Source: Paraconiothyrium sp. Pb-2020
Taxonomy: Eukaryota > Ascomycota > Dothideomycetes > Pleosporales > Didymosphaeriaceae
NCBI GenBank assembly: GCA_022419385.1
Contig: JAJUBI010000007.1
Span: 3,505,768 to 3,569,767 of the forward strand
Direction of reading: 5' to 3'
DNA length: 64,000 nt
How positions within the stretch are numbered: the first letter of the stretch is position 1; each line of letters begins with the position of its first letter. The notes under the pieces were generated by a model. The model was not told the DNA's origin, searched no databases, and was given only the letters and a program-made list of their open reading frames with translations. Shown in pieces: positions 12,856 through 25,436 of this stretch. The translations under genes and the position numbers were made by a program.

Positions 12856-14668
12856 CTACCATCCTTTCTGGTGGTATTCTTGGAGGCCTTGGTCGAAATA
12901 ATCGTTATATGAGTTGTTTTTGGCCGCTTCCCGGTGAGTGGCAGCCTTGATCAAGTTGTTTTGTAGCGCGTGCGCTTGTAAACCCTTGAAGTCGTTGGTG
13001 GTCGCAGCTCGGCGCATTGCTGGCATAGACACTGCGCTCTGAGCTCGCTTGTTCACCGCATTGGTGGTAGCATTCTTTTGCTGTCTCTCCCACAAAAGGT
13101 TTGACCGTAACGATGCAGTCAGCTCTGTTTGAAGCATGTTACGGCGGGTAGTGCGCGGTGAGAGCGCCGGAGGGTGTACATTGGAGGTAGTCATGATGAT
13201 AGGCTTTGACCGTGTGACCTGCTGCCTCATCATGAGGCCGGCATCTTCTTGGGGTGAGTTGCCAGTAGATGGCCCATTGGGGGTAGATGTCCGAGAGCGT
13301 CGAATCGCGGGTGTAGAGCGAGACGCTGCATTCTGGAGGGCTTGGGCGCGGTCTCCCTGGTGCATCATCGTGGTGAGTAGGGACCGGCGTGAGACAAGGT
13401 TGGGCTTGGAATCGACCCGTTGGAACATGGGCCTCTCGTCCACACTGGCGACCGCGCTGTCGTCGTTGTCGTCTTCCCATTCCCCGTCTGAATCCTCTTC
13501 CTCGATTGCGTTATCGTCGGAGTCTACTTCAGACTCGCTTTCGATCGCTTCTTCGCTTTCCTCGGAGGTGACGTCGTGGATCATGCGGGTGCTCACTTGG
13601 TTGTTAAAGGACAGGTTCTTGCGGGCGAGACCGGCCTTGTGGATACTATCGGAGAGCGAGCTACGCTTTGCGAGCGAGTAGGCCTCGAGAGAGCTGCTGT
13701 TATCCTCGTCGGACGAACCGCCTAGAGTAAACACCGGTGCCTTCTTTCGCATCGGCTCGGCCTTGGAAGGGGGCGGCTTGGAGATAAAGCTTGATTTGAG
13801 GATCGGTGTAGGGTTCAGATTAGTGCTGGACCGGACAGAGGTAGATATCCTGCTGGGATCGAAACCATGGACCACGCTGTGAGCGCTAACGTCGGTGGAA
13901 GTGCTAACATCCGAACCCACGGTCGGGCTCATTGGGCCACTGCTACACATAGCGGTGGCGACTGTCGAAGTAGATGACTCAGGGATCATTCGGGCAGTCG
14001 GAGGAGGCGAAGAGGGGCGAGGCGTGGTGTTGGCTTCTTCTGCGGGTTTTCTCGGCGTTTCCTGCGCAACGGGCGGGGCGAGCTGTGGCGGTAGCGGCGA
14101 GAGAGCCGTTAATTCCTTCTTTTCCTGGATGGAGTTTACGACCTTCTCCAGGTCGATTGGAGCAATGTGCTTGCCGCGGGCGTGGCTGGTGGCAGAATCG
14201 AAGCGGCGTAGATCCGGTCGTGACGATGAGTTAGAGCGGGTCGTCGCCGTGATGGCACTCTCTGCTGCAGAGTCGTCGGAAGCTATGCTCGAGGAGAGCT
14301 CTGGCACCTCGTCCCCGGAAGTGCTCTTGGACTCAAACGACCACCGCGAGGACGCTAGGTTATCAGGTTGGCAGCAGAAGGTCTCTCTCGACCAGACTCT
14401 CCATGCCTGCATCATTGTCAATGGCTGTCTCAAATGGCTTGCGCCTCGCAGGGCGACTCACCATGTTTTCGTAGCGCTTGCCGTCCTCCATGGCTGGCGA
14501 ACACTGTTTGAAGACTAGGACAGCGTGTCAGTGGCGGGCAAAGGACGCGCTGAAAGAGGCCCACATACCAGACCAGAGACCAAATAGGTTCTCGGGGTTG
14601 CGCGTTTCGATGGTGTGCACGGAGCCGTGCTCGATGCGCACAATAGGGCGCGCAGCGTGCAGAGGCAT
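12856..14668 (-). CDS. GATA_AreA-like / DUF3295 regulatory protein
   Basis: A fungal regulatory protein of the type carrying an N-terminal GATA_AreA (formerly DUF1752) segment and a DUF3295 region; members are thought to act in nutrient or TOR-linked signalling, but the molecular role is not established. Exons on the minus strand are 14569-14668, 14462-14514 and 12856-14406 (introns of 54 and 55 nt), giving 567 residues. The first two small exons rebuild the conserved N-terminus: ENLFGLWSVFKQC, then MEDGKRYENMAWRVWSRETF. The middle is Ser/Pro-rich and low complexity. An acidic stretch (ESESEVDSDDNAIEEEDSD) precedes the DUF3295 hallmark FQRVDSKPNLVSRRSLLTTM, and the C-terminus ends in NSYNDYFDQGLQEYHQKGW. 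The start ATG at 14668 is the first in frame with the conserved block. The gene sits alone between two large gene-poor regions, so no functional partner is suggested by context. Confidence 0.85.
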
Positions 14669-17600
14669 GTTTGCGTGGGGCGCCGTGGTTGCGGCGGGCG
14701 TCGTGGGAATAAGATGTGTTGGGGGTGTGCGTCCGCTTTCGTCGACGTCGACAGGATTGCGTCAGGGAGATCGGCTGCGGGCTCGACGATCAAGCGCCTG
14801 GCTGCTACCGGGCGGCGACACACATAGAGAAGAATGGCGTGTAGGTGTATGTGTGTGTGCGTGTTGTTGTGGAGCGACGTTGGAAGGTGCGACGGGTGGG
14901 CAGGGCAGGTGCAGCTCCGCGGTGGAGTGGTGCAGCAGCTGTGTATATAGTATCCGGTATGGCAGCAGGACCCACGAAGCGAGCAGCTCGGGGCGATAAT
15001 AAATGGTGGGCACGCCCTGGACCGCCTACAGGCCCAAAAGAGATGGCCCGTCCCTACGGAAGACCCCCTGGTCACCATAAACGCCTCATGCTGCCGCCAG
15101 GCCCAGCTCCTTGTAGGCCGGAGCTCGCCCGATGACTGCCCTTTAGCAGTGCTACCACAAGTACATGCCGCTAGCAACGCCCGCTCGCCGACGCAAAGCC
15201 TTCACCATTGCCAATTGCCAGCGGCCGGCCATGGTCTGTTGTTGCCTCGTGTCTCGCGCGCTGCCGAATGGCTCTCGGGGCCGCCTACGTGCAGCATCAC
15301 ACTCACACTGGCACTCGCGCCCATGCCCGGTCGCTCGCCACCGCTTTCTGACCGTCTCCGCGTGGCTGCCCATGCGCACTGCACCCCTGCTCGACTGTTG
15401 GCTCTCAAACGCCTGGGCGTGGGGAGAGGCAGCACATGATGCCCACCTGTCCGAGCGCGATCCTTTCCAGAACCGCCGGGGCACACGGGCTGACTCGCTG
15501 AGACGCTGCGACGAGGACCCGGCCGCTGCAGCTCGTGCTGACTGCTCGCCGCCGACGACCGCTGTCTTTGTGCCATCCTGCCCCATGCTCCCTCTCTGTG
15601 GCATTCGACGAGTCGACAAGAGTGTGCGACGCCATACCGAAGTCGACCCCGGCGCTGGCATCCTGTGCTCAGCGGGCCTGGTCCAGCGAGAGCGTTAGCG
15701 GTAATCTTCGCGTCTCAAATACATAACCCTGAGTCAGCGTATCGTAAACAATCCGCCTCCATGTGACCTCTGCGGCGCGAGTCCAGCCGCGCCTTTGCTT
15801 CATCCGGCATCCCTGCGTCTGCTAACCAGATGGGTCATCCAAGGTCGCCTCGTCGGCAGTACTCGAAAATGCCGGCCTAGCTATACCTGGCCCTGGATCG
15901 TGAGCCCTGCCCAGCGTCTCGCACACTCCAGGCCTGTCACAGCTCAAACGGCTCTTCGCCGTGCAGCCCAGCGCCTCCCTACTTGGCCCGATCCGCGAGC
16001 CTCATTCTCAGCTGTCACGACGCATCGCTCCATATAGGGTTCTGGACGAAACGCTCCGCTCGCAGCTTGAGGCGTCACATGGTCTTCTATTTTTCCGCCG
16101 CCGGCCAAAAGCAACAGCCTCTGCGCGTGCCGGTGACGCGCCGCTTTGGGAAGGCCGCTTTCGCCACCCATTCGACCAGAGATACTCCGTTCGACCAGCT
16201 CCAGTACCGCTAGTAGCAGCGGGACTTCGTTTTGCCCTCTGAGCCCTCGAAGCAGTGTTGAAGCGGCAAAGGAACGAATGGCACCCTCATCACCGTCTTG
16301 ACTCTATCCGCATGCCATTGTTGGCCAGGTTCCAGAGCTGAACATCATGGCGACATCTGTCGACCTCTGCGTTGTCCTTGCCAAGCCCTGCTTGCGATCA
16401 TCATAGATCCGGATCGAGAGTTACCTTCGTGCCTGATTGCCATCAACTTGTTACTCGCGACAGTGTAAACGTGTTACGTCGACTGTCTACAAGTTGGTCG
16501 CTCGAGGTCATCTGCGTTCCTGCGTCGAATCACCATGCCGCACAAGGCTCATGTGCAACCGTCCCTCTTCCCTACATGCGGCGTGATAGCCGGTTTCATG
16601 CGTTGTACAATTCAACATCACGGCCTACCGCCAATATTTGCGGTACAGCGTGGCATTCCACCCGTTGTGTCTCTCCATGCATTTGACGATCGCTACCATG
16701 TTCCAGGCTCAAAGTCCCTTGACATGAGGCCTCTACCACGCGCCATGCCAACCTAGCACACAGCGTTTCTATTCACGGCAATGTCACGTTCACTATTCCT
16801 CCCATCTCTGCGATATGGCCAAGGACAATCTGAATTTCGCAGCTCCGGTGTACCAGAGCTCGTGACAAGTCAAAGACTTGCCGCCTTGTTTCACGGACCG
16901 ACAATCCGGTACAACAGTCGAGTGCCATCTTCCCCACAATCCCACAAATACCCGGGCTGGATACCTTCCACCACAGGCCCAGACGCTGTCGTTATGTCGA
17001 GGCCAAGCCACATCCACCCCTCAATCTCTGCCAGGTGCGGGCGTCTGGATGACGAATGGGATCGTAGGGCTGTGGTTTACGAAAATCCCCGTCTTCCCAT
17101 CTGACCTCAGTCCAATGCCTAAAACGAGCGCGTCGCATTGCCGTATCCCACAGGTTGCAGACTTATAATCGGTACTCCAATCGGAGCTCGTACACATCTT
17201 CATTCGATCCCAAGTGAGCCGCTGCGCATGCATGCAAGATCGAAGGATATCTCTCAGTGGAGCACCTTTCTCTTCTAGTCAGTCTCTACCCATCCTTGCC
17301 GCTGGAGATCCCGTTTGTCTCAAAGATCAGCACGTATCAAAGACACGAAGAGCGGCATCAGCTACAAAGACCACTCCGAAGGTAGGACAGCCACGATGGA
17401 CGTTTGGCGTGGAACAAGCGACTTCGCTTTGTGCAACTCAGCCAACAAAGCACGCAAGCGGAGCATGGGATGACCGTCCACCACTCAGTAGAGTGTACAT
17501 TCCTAAGGCTCCCGGTCGGCTCTTTCGCATCTGCCGGACCAGCAGGAACTCTGCGCCAAGTAGATGTGAGTTCGAGACCTGTATAACTACATGGAAGGTG

Positions 17601-20600
17601 GTATCGCTGCATCGTGAGAAGCTTCCTCGCTGCATGGCGTCAGCAATGTTTGCTTTTCCTGTCTCACAATACGTGGCTTGTCATAAATCTTTCAGCCAAA
17701 GAATACGAACACGGTGCTCATCTCACCTGCATCAGGATGTGCTTAGAAGAACAGGAGCAACACTTGATCCCGGGGGCGGTAGCTTCTGGACGCATCCTGG
17801 ACGCAACGGGCCGTGCAAAAGAGGCCTCGCAGAAGATGCATCGGTACATGTATGCTACGCAACAGCTGGCACAGCCTGAGCGTCACCAAGATGCGGAACA
17901 ACTACTGGTACGGAAAGCATGCGTCCCAGATCTAAAGCCTACGCACAGTATGTTACGTCACACGATTCTGAGAAGCTGGACGACTCCGCCTTCGAAGCAG
18001 TAATCTGAATGTCACCCCGCAGAGCTGGCAGCTGAGCATGGGGAGCACAAGCGCACCCACGAAGGCGGCGTGAGCGTGTGCCACCCCACCGGACACTTGG
18101 CTCCGGGCGAGAACCGGCACTGTGGTTCTGGCGTTCTGCTTGACCGCTTCGGGAACGGGTCTCTGGCGAGCCTGCCGCTGCACGAATCGCGTGGCTATCG
18201 TCTTGGGGTCCGTCACCAATCGCGGGACTCCAAAGTGGCATGTGTACACGGGTCCCCTCCTACGCGGGGGCTCCCTTCACTCCCGTTGTTCTCCCGCCGT
18301 GAGAACCGTATCGCAACGCGGTTGCTTTTACGTTGGGTGTCATCAATTGGAGTGTTGGTTGCACAGTGAAACCATCTCCTTCACCGCACATCTTACAGCA
18401 TACAGATCATCTCAGGCTCTCTTGGATGCAAGTTCATCACAGTGCTGCGGAGCGTTTCAGTTCAGCGCAGGTCGATGCGGCCTCGGTACTGTTTTGAGAA
18501 AGCCTCGCGCATGCATCTACCGAAGTTAGGCGGCCGTTGCCAAATGATGTTCCAGCCTCCCTTGCCCAGGTGGGATGAGATCCTTCCGTTCACGTCCATC
18601 TCCGAGCTTCTGACTCTCTAGTGCGCGGGGGGAAGACAATGCTGACATCCGCCGTTTCTTCTTTCATCCGTGATTCTTGACGATTCATGTTGGAAATTAG
18701 AAAACCATGACTCTCACGACCAAGGGCTTCGCTTGAACGCCTAAAAAACAATGTCGCGGCATCGCGGATGGCTTCCGACGCAATGCAATTAGCACGTTCC
18801 CATGCCACAGCCTCGGGCGGCGCTCGACCCCTATTGCTCGCGTGGCCACGAGTGCCAAGGATCGTCGGATGCCCATATCGGGAGCCACCAAGCGCACTCA
18901 GGCAGCAAGTCAATACCGCTTTCATGGCTCCGGGACGGCCCACCTGAAGCACTCGAACAATGCATCCACAGGCCATTCCGAGCACTGTTCAGCCCGTGCG
19001 CGCAATTGACTCGATGTATTTGCTGTAGATGAACACAGCCAAAATGAACGCGAGCGTTGACGCCAATGTGGTCAGACCAGGAGCATGTCGCTTCCGGACA
19101 GCACGGGATCTACCCACGTGCTGGGTTCCTTTTTCACTTGTCCGTGGTTGCTGGTACCAAGTACGAACTTTTCTTCTTTCGCGGAGTAAGACCGACAAGC
19201 CAACAACATCCCTCGAGATTCGTGTTGCATCTCAGGGTTGTGTGCTCATGTGCTCCTGTCTGTGCGTTGTGGAGAACGCAAAACTGCTATCCATACCCCA
19301 CGTGCTTATCGCTGCGCAGCAGCCTTTTCCACGAACCGCAGGTGGGGGACAACGTGTTCTCCGACACGGCTCGCGTCTTGAACCTCCATCACTGACATGT
19401 GCTCGGAACCAGAACGTGGGATGGTTATCCTTCGCCGACCTCCACCAATACCAACTAGAGCCTACCTTCCTATTCCTTCAGATCTCTAGGCCTGGATTGG
19501 AAGCTCACACGCCTCTGCGGTAGTAGCGGAAGTGCGACGATGCTTCGAGAAGATCCTGCCGTGCGGCGACGGACTTCTCATTCTGGCCATGTACGAGGAC
19601 ATACCAGGACCCCATAGCGGAGGCGGTCAACACCCTCGAGGATTATCGTTGAGAGTCGGAAGCCCTCATCTTTCAATACATCAAATATCTTCCAATTATC
19701 GCACTCTTTTGGCGCTGGTAACACTGCGTGCTTACTAGTCAGATGGACAGCTCGTGCTGGATCTTGTGTCTTCTTGAATGCACGTCTTCTCGAAGGGTTT
19801 CAGATCGGCAGTTTTATTCAACGTCTGCAGGGTGGTCAGCGTTGAGGCTTGCTGCGCTTCGAAATTAATTGCGACAACCAACGGCCAGCATAGCCTACGC
19901 TTACAGGCTATCGTACGGAGTACCGAACTATCGGATCAGCCTCAGCTGCCTCATCACACTAAACATACACGAACTGCTGCACCATCGTGCAGCTCACCGT
20001 TCGCTTTACTCGAGTGTGAAACCGAACAGTGCCGATGGGCCTACTTGATCTGGCAGTGCAGCCAAAGCCCCGACACCTGGTTTTCCGCTCACGAACTTAC
20101 CGTTCGCTGCGGTTAGTGATTCTGACTTGACAATACGACAGGCCAATTCACTTGTTATAGATACTAAGGCTTGGGTCAGCAACCAAATCCTACAAGGGAC
20201 CTTCCTGCCTCGTCATTCCTGTCATCTGATCGTCTACGGCCCGAGTCTTGAAATCTTCGGCCCATCCCGCACTCACTGATCGCTTCCGAGCCGAATCTCT
20301 TCATCCCTCGGTTAGGATAAATTAACCGTTTCAACCGGTCAAATCTCCCCAACCCGTCCTCGACGCCTAGAATGTTCGTCTCCGACGCCCTCTTCCAAGA
20401 CCTCTAGCTTTCTCAGCATCACTGAGCTGGGTCACGCCAGCCACTGGTGACTTTACGCACGATTGGAGACCCGGAATAGCTTCCTCATGCCCGTAGTCAT
20501 CTCTACCTGCGGTTTCATCCAGCCAAATTCCATAACTGACCCCATAAGACTCATCCCTTGCGATCCCACATCAGCACGCTCGGCCAAGCTTCTCCCATAG

Positions 20601-23476
20601 CGGCAGCAGTCCGTCTCCTCCGTTCCCACAACCCCAGATTGTCCGCATCATTCCCCAGTCTAGCGGCCCCTCCTCGGTGCATCGACCTTGACCGTCTCAT
20701 GTTATCCCTGATCATCACGATCACATGCTACTACGATTGGTGAGATGGTACCTATTTGTGATACACTGCTTACCTTCAGTCGAGTCTTACCGTACACGTC
20801 CTAAGCACCGAAGAAACGGTGAGGCCGAGGCGAACGTCCATCGCGTCGTCCTGTGGACGGTTCCTCACCCACTTCCCCAAGTCCCTGGTCTAGCTGTGCT
20901 CGTGCTTAGCTTACGTGGCGGAAGCCCCCAACTTTGGTGCAACGTGGAGCGCCCTAGCCAGTAACTACCGACATCAGCCTTTTGGCCGCAACGAGGCAAC
21001 AACTGTAGATGTGCAGTCACGCGGTCAACTTCTCTTGCCCTACGCCTCCTCCGTGTTTCCGAAAGTCTCATCTGCAATGAACATTGTCCTTCTTGGGAAT
21101 GATTTGCAGCGAGGGTCGGTGCATCGCATCCTATGTCTGCGCCCGCGATAAGTGCTTAACGGCCATCTTAACAAATCATGTGAACTCAGCAAGTACACCA
21201 ACATCCACATACCCTCGGAGCGTATGTTCCGCTTATATCTACAAACTTTCTCGATCCTGCACCCGTATGCGACGGGTTGTTGAGTATCAAAAGCCATTAA
21301 TCCAAGCAAATGAGATGTTCCCATAGGCCGGTTAAAGCTCGATTAATTTCACAGCCGAGGGTAAAAGCTCAAACGCCTCTTGCAACGCGTAAGAGGTCCA
21401 GAGGCGCCATCGTACGCTGACGCAGGGAAGCCCTCCAAAAGACTGTACGTATGCGGCGACGTAGGCAGCGGCGGGAACATGTGCAGGGTAACGTGATTGA
21501 TCGGTGAGGACCGCGCCGCGGCCCGCAGCTACCGCGAATCCTCCTTCGGCTTGCAGTCCTCGCCGAGGCAGTAGTCTGGTAAGACTGAGGATCACCACCA
21601 CCTCTCCCATCCACACTTGATTGCATCGCATAGCCCGAAACAGTGCGCTACTCAGCGTCCCTCTCTCAAACTCCACCATCTCTAAACTGTCTTCGGACTC
21701 AGATCTGCACTCCGCCTTCCAGGTAACGGTCGTGGTGGTCATTATCCCTCCAATCGACGCGTAGACGCTCCATCCTCCCATGCACCAGCCCTCTCGCGCG
21801 TACGGACCTGCGCGCAGCACCACCCTCGACGCGTCCCCCTGCGTCCGCCTGCGTTCGGCTCGCCATACATACTCTTCTGATGGTGTCTACAAGGTAACGC
21901 ATCCTCAGCAAACCGCTCTTCTGACCGGGTGCGTCGCTCGGGGTCCGAGATGCTGGGTCGAAACGGCGAGGTAGCTCCTCCACGTCCCGGGGTGTGTGTG
22001 CAGCCGACGGAGCGGAGGGGCCGGGGCGTTCGAGAAGGTGCTATGCTTATCCATCCCATGGATAGGTATCCGGCGTGGAGGACTGGGGTGATGGAAATTG
22101 TAGCTATGCGCGGACCTGGCCCCATGCGTACTGTACTATATGCACGTGCCGTTCCGCCTCGTAGAGCAGGGCTGAGCATCCTGCCTCAGGCGGGGCGGAT
22201 AGGGTAGGTGCACGCTTCTCGCGTTTTGATACCGGCCGACTGCGCGTATTGTAGTCTTGAACGTATCGAGTGTTGGCTGGATGAGGTAAGTGCTTTTGCC
22301 CCGTGGGCTTGAAGCAGCAAGCGTTGATCTACTGTTGCGGATGCAATGGGTTTCTCACATGGACGTCATGGGGACGCAGTGAAGTGTACATGTGTGCGTC
22401 TGGCTGCTTTGTGGCGGTGAGTGAAGAATGTGCTCGAAGATGCAATGGATAGGTAGGGCATCACATGAACGTCACATGAGCAAAACAACAGCGTGGTTCA
22501 GGTTTGCTTCAGCCCCAGCTTGCCGGTTGTTGCCGGCAGTGAACTCAATCCCATCCCCATCCGTAGGGGCGGTGAATGGGTGACTTGTGAGCTTTGCGCA
22601 ATCATGACGTATGTTGCGTGGAAAGGGGAGGTTGGCACCGAAGAGTCAACAAACATTGAAGCTCTGAATTTGGTACTGGAATTATCGGGTGGGAACGTTG
22701 GGAATGCGCTATCGGGGTGATATGCTGCGCACATCTTGCAGAGTAAATCGCCTCAAGATACGATAAGCTACGCTTGAACTGTTAACGCTTTGTAGCGGGT
22801 GAGCCTATGACTGAGGCTTCTCTTGATATTAAGTGATTTAGCATGGCTGTCAAGGTCCAGGTGTTTAGGGTCGGTTGCCTGTAGTTAGAGACGTATGTGA
22901 CGAAGGAGTGAATCCATACCCTGGCATCTTACAACAGCAAAGCGTGAGAATGGGTGACACCAAACCGTGTTTCTGTTCATAGGAACCATCTACTTTTGCT
23001 CGTAGATCTTCGTGGATGGAGACAATAGGAGAGCTCACATTCGTAATGGGAGGCAGCAAAGGTTGCTCACTCAATCTCTCACTGCACGGAACTCCGGCGA
23101 TAGGTAAACGGGGAGGAGAGGCTGTTGAAAGCACCTACTCAATGGTAATGGCGCATTTCCTACTGAGATGCCATAGACTGCTGTGTACATCTTAAAATTG
23201 TCACGGTATGTTCAGAAGCCGCTTGATGCACCTATTCCAGAACATATTCTTCGGTTTTCCGTTTGCCTGAATCCCAAACCATCGCAAACATCCTTCACCT
23301 CCAGCAAATATGCAACCTATATCTCACTCCCCGTTTGACCTTGACAAGCTGCAGATTATGCACATATATGTACCCGTGTTGCGCTACGACACTAGCTTCT
23401 CTATTCACACCTGCACAGTGAGTCGCTCTGAGGCAAATCCCCTGACGGTATGGCTTTTTGAACATAAACGATCGAC
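14669..23476. other. 8.8-kb region with no convincing gene
   Basis: The first 2-3 kb is GC-rich and lies upstream of the minus-strand DUF3295 gene, so it may include its promoter and 5' leader; a short GT-rich microsatellite lies near 14845-14865. Frames up to 221 codons exist on both strands but overlap each other, have Arg/Ser/Pro/Cys-heavy composition and lack recognisable domains. I found no tRNA, rRNA or transposon signature by reading. Nothing firm can be called. Confidence 0.5.
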
Positions 23477-23839
23477 ATGGCCACTCCCGCGGCAGATCCA
23501 CCGCCCAACGATCACCAAATTACCATGAGTATCACGGAGAATGGCTGGCACGTCTACTCCCACGCTCACGACCATGTCCACCGTTTTATCCTACCTCAGG
23601 ACGGTCCTCTTGTAATGCGACTTCAAACATGCATGCGCATGCTACTCTCTGTCGCCGTAACTGTTCTGTTCTGGGTGCTACTCTGGTTGTACTTTGCACA
23701 CTTGGGCAGTCTATGGTACTTTCTAAGCGGACTGTGGTACGGAGAAGTTGGACGTTCGCCGTTTTGGTATGTCGCGAAAGTTTGGGGGTTCTTGGCGAGG
23801 GAAGTGGTTGAGGAGTTTGTGGAGGGGAGGTACGCCTGA
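23477..23839 (+). CDS. small single-span membrane protein, unknown function
   Basis: Not recognised as a named family. The single-exon frame encodes 120 residues. The N-terminal half is hydrophilic and His-rich (GWHVYSHAHDHVHRF). It is followed by one strong hydrophobic helix at about residues 57-80 (LLSVAVTVLFWVLLWLYFAH) and an aromatic region with WYFLSGLWYG, then an amphipathic tail. The start ATG has a good context (preceded by GAC, followed by GCC). The composition and the clear helix argue for a real gene despite its size. Likely an anchored membrane protein; topology and role are unknown. Confidence 0.6.
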   Translation: MATPAADPPPNDHQITMSITENGWHVYSHAHDHVHRFILPQDGPLVMRLQTCMRMLLSVAVTVLFWVLLWLYFAHLGSLWYFLSGLWYGEVGRSPFWYVAKVWGFLAREVVEEFVEGRYA

Positions 23840-24455
23840 GGACAACATAGTCAATGGGTTTTCAAAGGGCGGGTTGAGGGGGTGGGAGGAAGATAGTTGG
23901 TGAGTTCAGAGCACTAAAGCGTGGATTATGGTGGCTTAGCAGGTTTCGTTGTACCTTTTTTTTTTTCGGGGATATACTCAAAGGCAATGATACGGGGCAC
24001 TTGGAATGTGTTCGCGGAGTGTAGCCCTGATGATGGTCAGGATTAGTATGGTGCTTTGTATGTCTTAAACCGACCCTAATTGGTTTTATATACTTCATAA
24101 AGCTGTTTTTAACGAGTTGTGAGTATAGTTTGTGCCTAAGACTCACACTTCCTACCCATAAAGATTTTGCTTCTGACGCGTCTTACGCACAGATACTTTG
24201 CCCAAGTGTATGAGCTTTCGAGAAGGGCTAGACAGAAACACCAGGTTCCATCACGCTCATGGGAAGCAGGAAGAGTGATCAGCGGGTTGCCTCTCTTCGC
24301 ATCGTTGAATCAGTGGCGATCGATACAATGATATCACGGCTTTCAGATGGTACTCGCACCAGGCACCCCCCAAGTGAGGCGGCTTCTAGTGATTTCAGGG
24401 TATCTCTTCCATCTAATTTCCTCCTGCGTCACTGTCCCACTTCGAAACCTTAACC
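23840..24455. other. intergenic region between the membrane protein and the aldolase gene
   Basis: Mostly 3' flanks of two convergent genes. A run of about a dozen T residues near 23956-23967 is the only notable local feature. No gene seen. Confidence 0.5.
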
Positions 24456-25436
24456 CTACGCCTTCCCACTACTTCCACAAATACCCATCCACCTCTCCGT
24501 CTCCACCTGCAACACCTTCATCCCCTCATCAATAAGCTTCACCAACGGCATCCCAGCAGCATTCTTTCTCAAAAACTCGTTCCACACCTCCAACAACAGC
24601 TTATTCACATTAAGCTTAATCGCACCGTTCTCGATGCACTGGCGCATGATCTCAGGCGGGAAGTCATTCGTGCCGTGCAGCGCGATGAGCACACGGTTGT
24701 CGATCTGCTTGTTGATAGCTGTCAGGCGGTCGAAGTGTAACTGCCCGGGCGCAGGGCCGGACGGCCCGTAGTCGCCGTGGATATTGCCGATTGAGGGGGC
24801 GAGGATGTCGATGCCGGCGGCGATGAAGTTGTCGACGTCCGAGGGGGAGGTGAACAGGGCTGTGGGGTCAAGATTAGCGATGCGCCTGAGAAGCACTGAT
24901 AGGAAGTAAATTTTGAGGATGTGTACCTTCGAGACCTTCTGTGTCTGCGATGCCGTCCTCACCGCCTTCTATACGTCCACTCTCCGCTTCTACGGCTATA
25001 CCCTTGTCGTGGCATTCTTTCGCGAGGATTTTGGTCTTCTCTAAGTTTTCTGCTTCGTCGTAATGGGACATGTCCACCATGACTGAGTCTACGGGGAGAG
25101 TAGCGATGATCTCACGGATGTGTTTTACATTTTGCGCGTGGTCGATGTGTAGAGATAGAGGAACAGTGGCTGATTTTACTGCTGCAGCGGCAGCGTGTGC
25201 GAGAGTGGGAAGCTGCTTGAGTGTTGACGGGAAGAGTTGGATGATTAGAGGAGATCGTTTTGCTTCGGCGGCGCGGACTAGCGCTGTGAGTTGTTCAATG
25301 TTGTATCTGCAAAATGTAAGTATCTAATTTTTTGGAGGGGTATTGTTGCATACGCAATTGCTGCCAGAACACCGTACTTTCCCGCCGCCGCAGCGTTCAG
25401 GATCTCTAATGTCCGGTTCTTGCCTGCCTGAGCCAT
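24456..25436 (-). CDS. class II ketose-bisphosphate aldolase (fructose/tagatose type)
   Basis: A zinc-dependent class II aldolase that cleaves a ketose 1,6-bisphosphate, or a related phosphorylated ketose, into two trioses in the cytosol. Minus-strand exons are 25354-25436, 24927-25306 and 24456-24859, giving 288 residues, the usual size for the GatY/KbaY-like short class II family. Visible motifs are NRTLEILNAAAAGKYGV, the Asp/His pair LHIDHAQN, GIAVEAESGRIEGGEDGIAD, the zinc His in GNIHGDYG, and LHGTNDFPPE near the phosphate site. For the second intron I use acceptor CCACAG (67 nt), which gives DTEGLEALFTSPSDV as the family expects; an internal acceptor would make a 31-nt intron and a worse protein. 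This is not the main glycolytic FBA by appearance. Its neighbours are a Zn2Cys6 regulator, an SDR and an MFS importer, suggesting catabolism of an unusual sugar or polyol. Confidence 0.88.

Noticed and set aside
13136..14518. 181- and 207-codon plus-strand frames
   Set aside because: Antisense shadows of the DUF3295 gene; Ser-rich low complexity with no domain.
24896..24926. 31-nt intron in the aldolase gene
   Set aside because: Shorter than other introns here; the acceptor at 24860-24862 gives a 67-nt intron and the expected family sequence.
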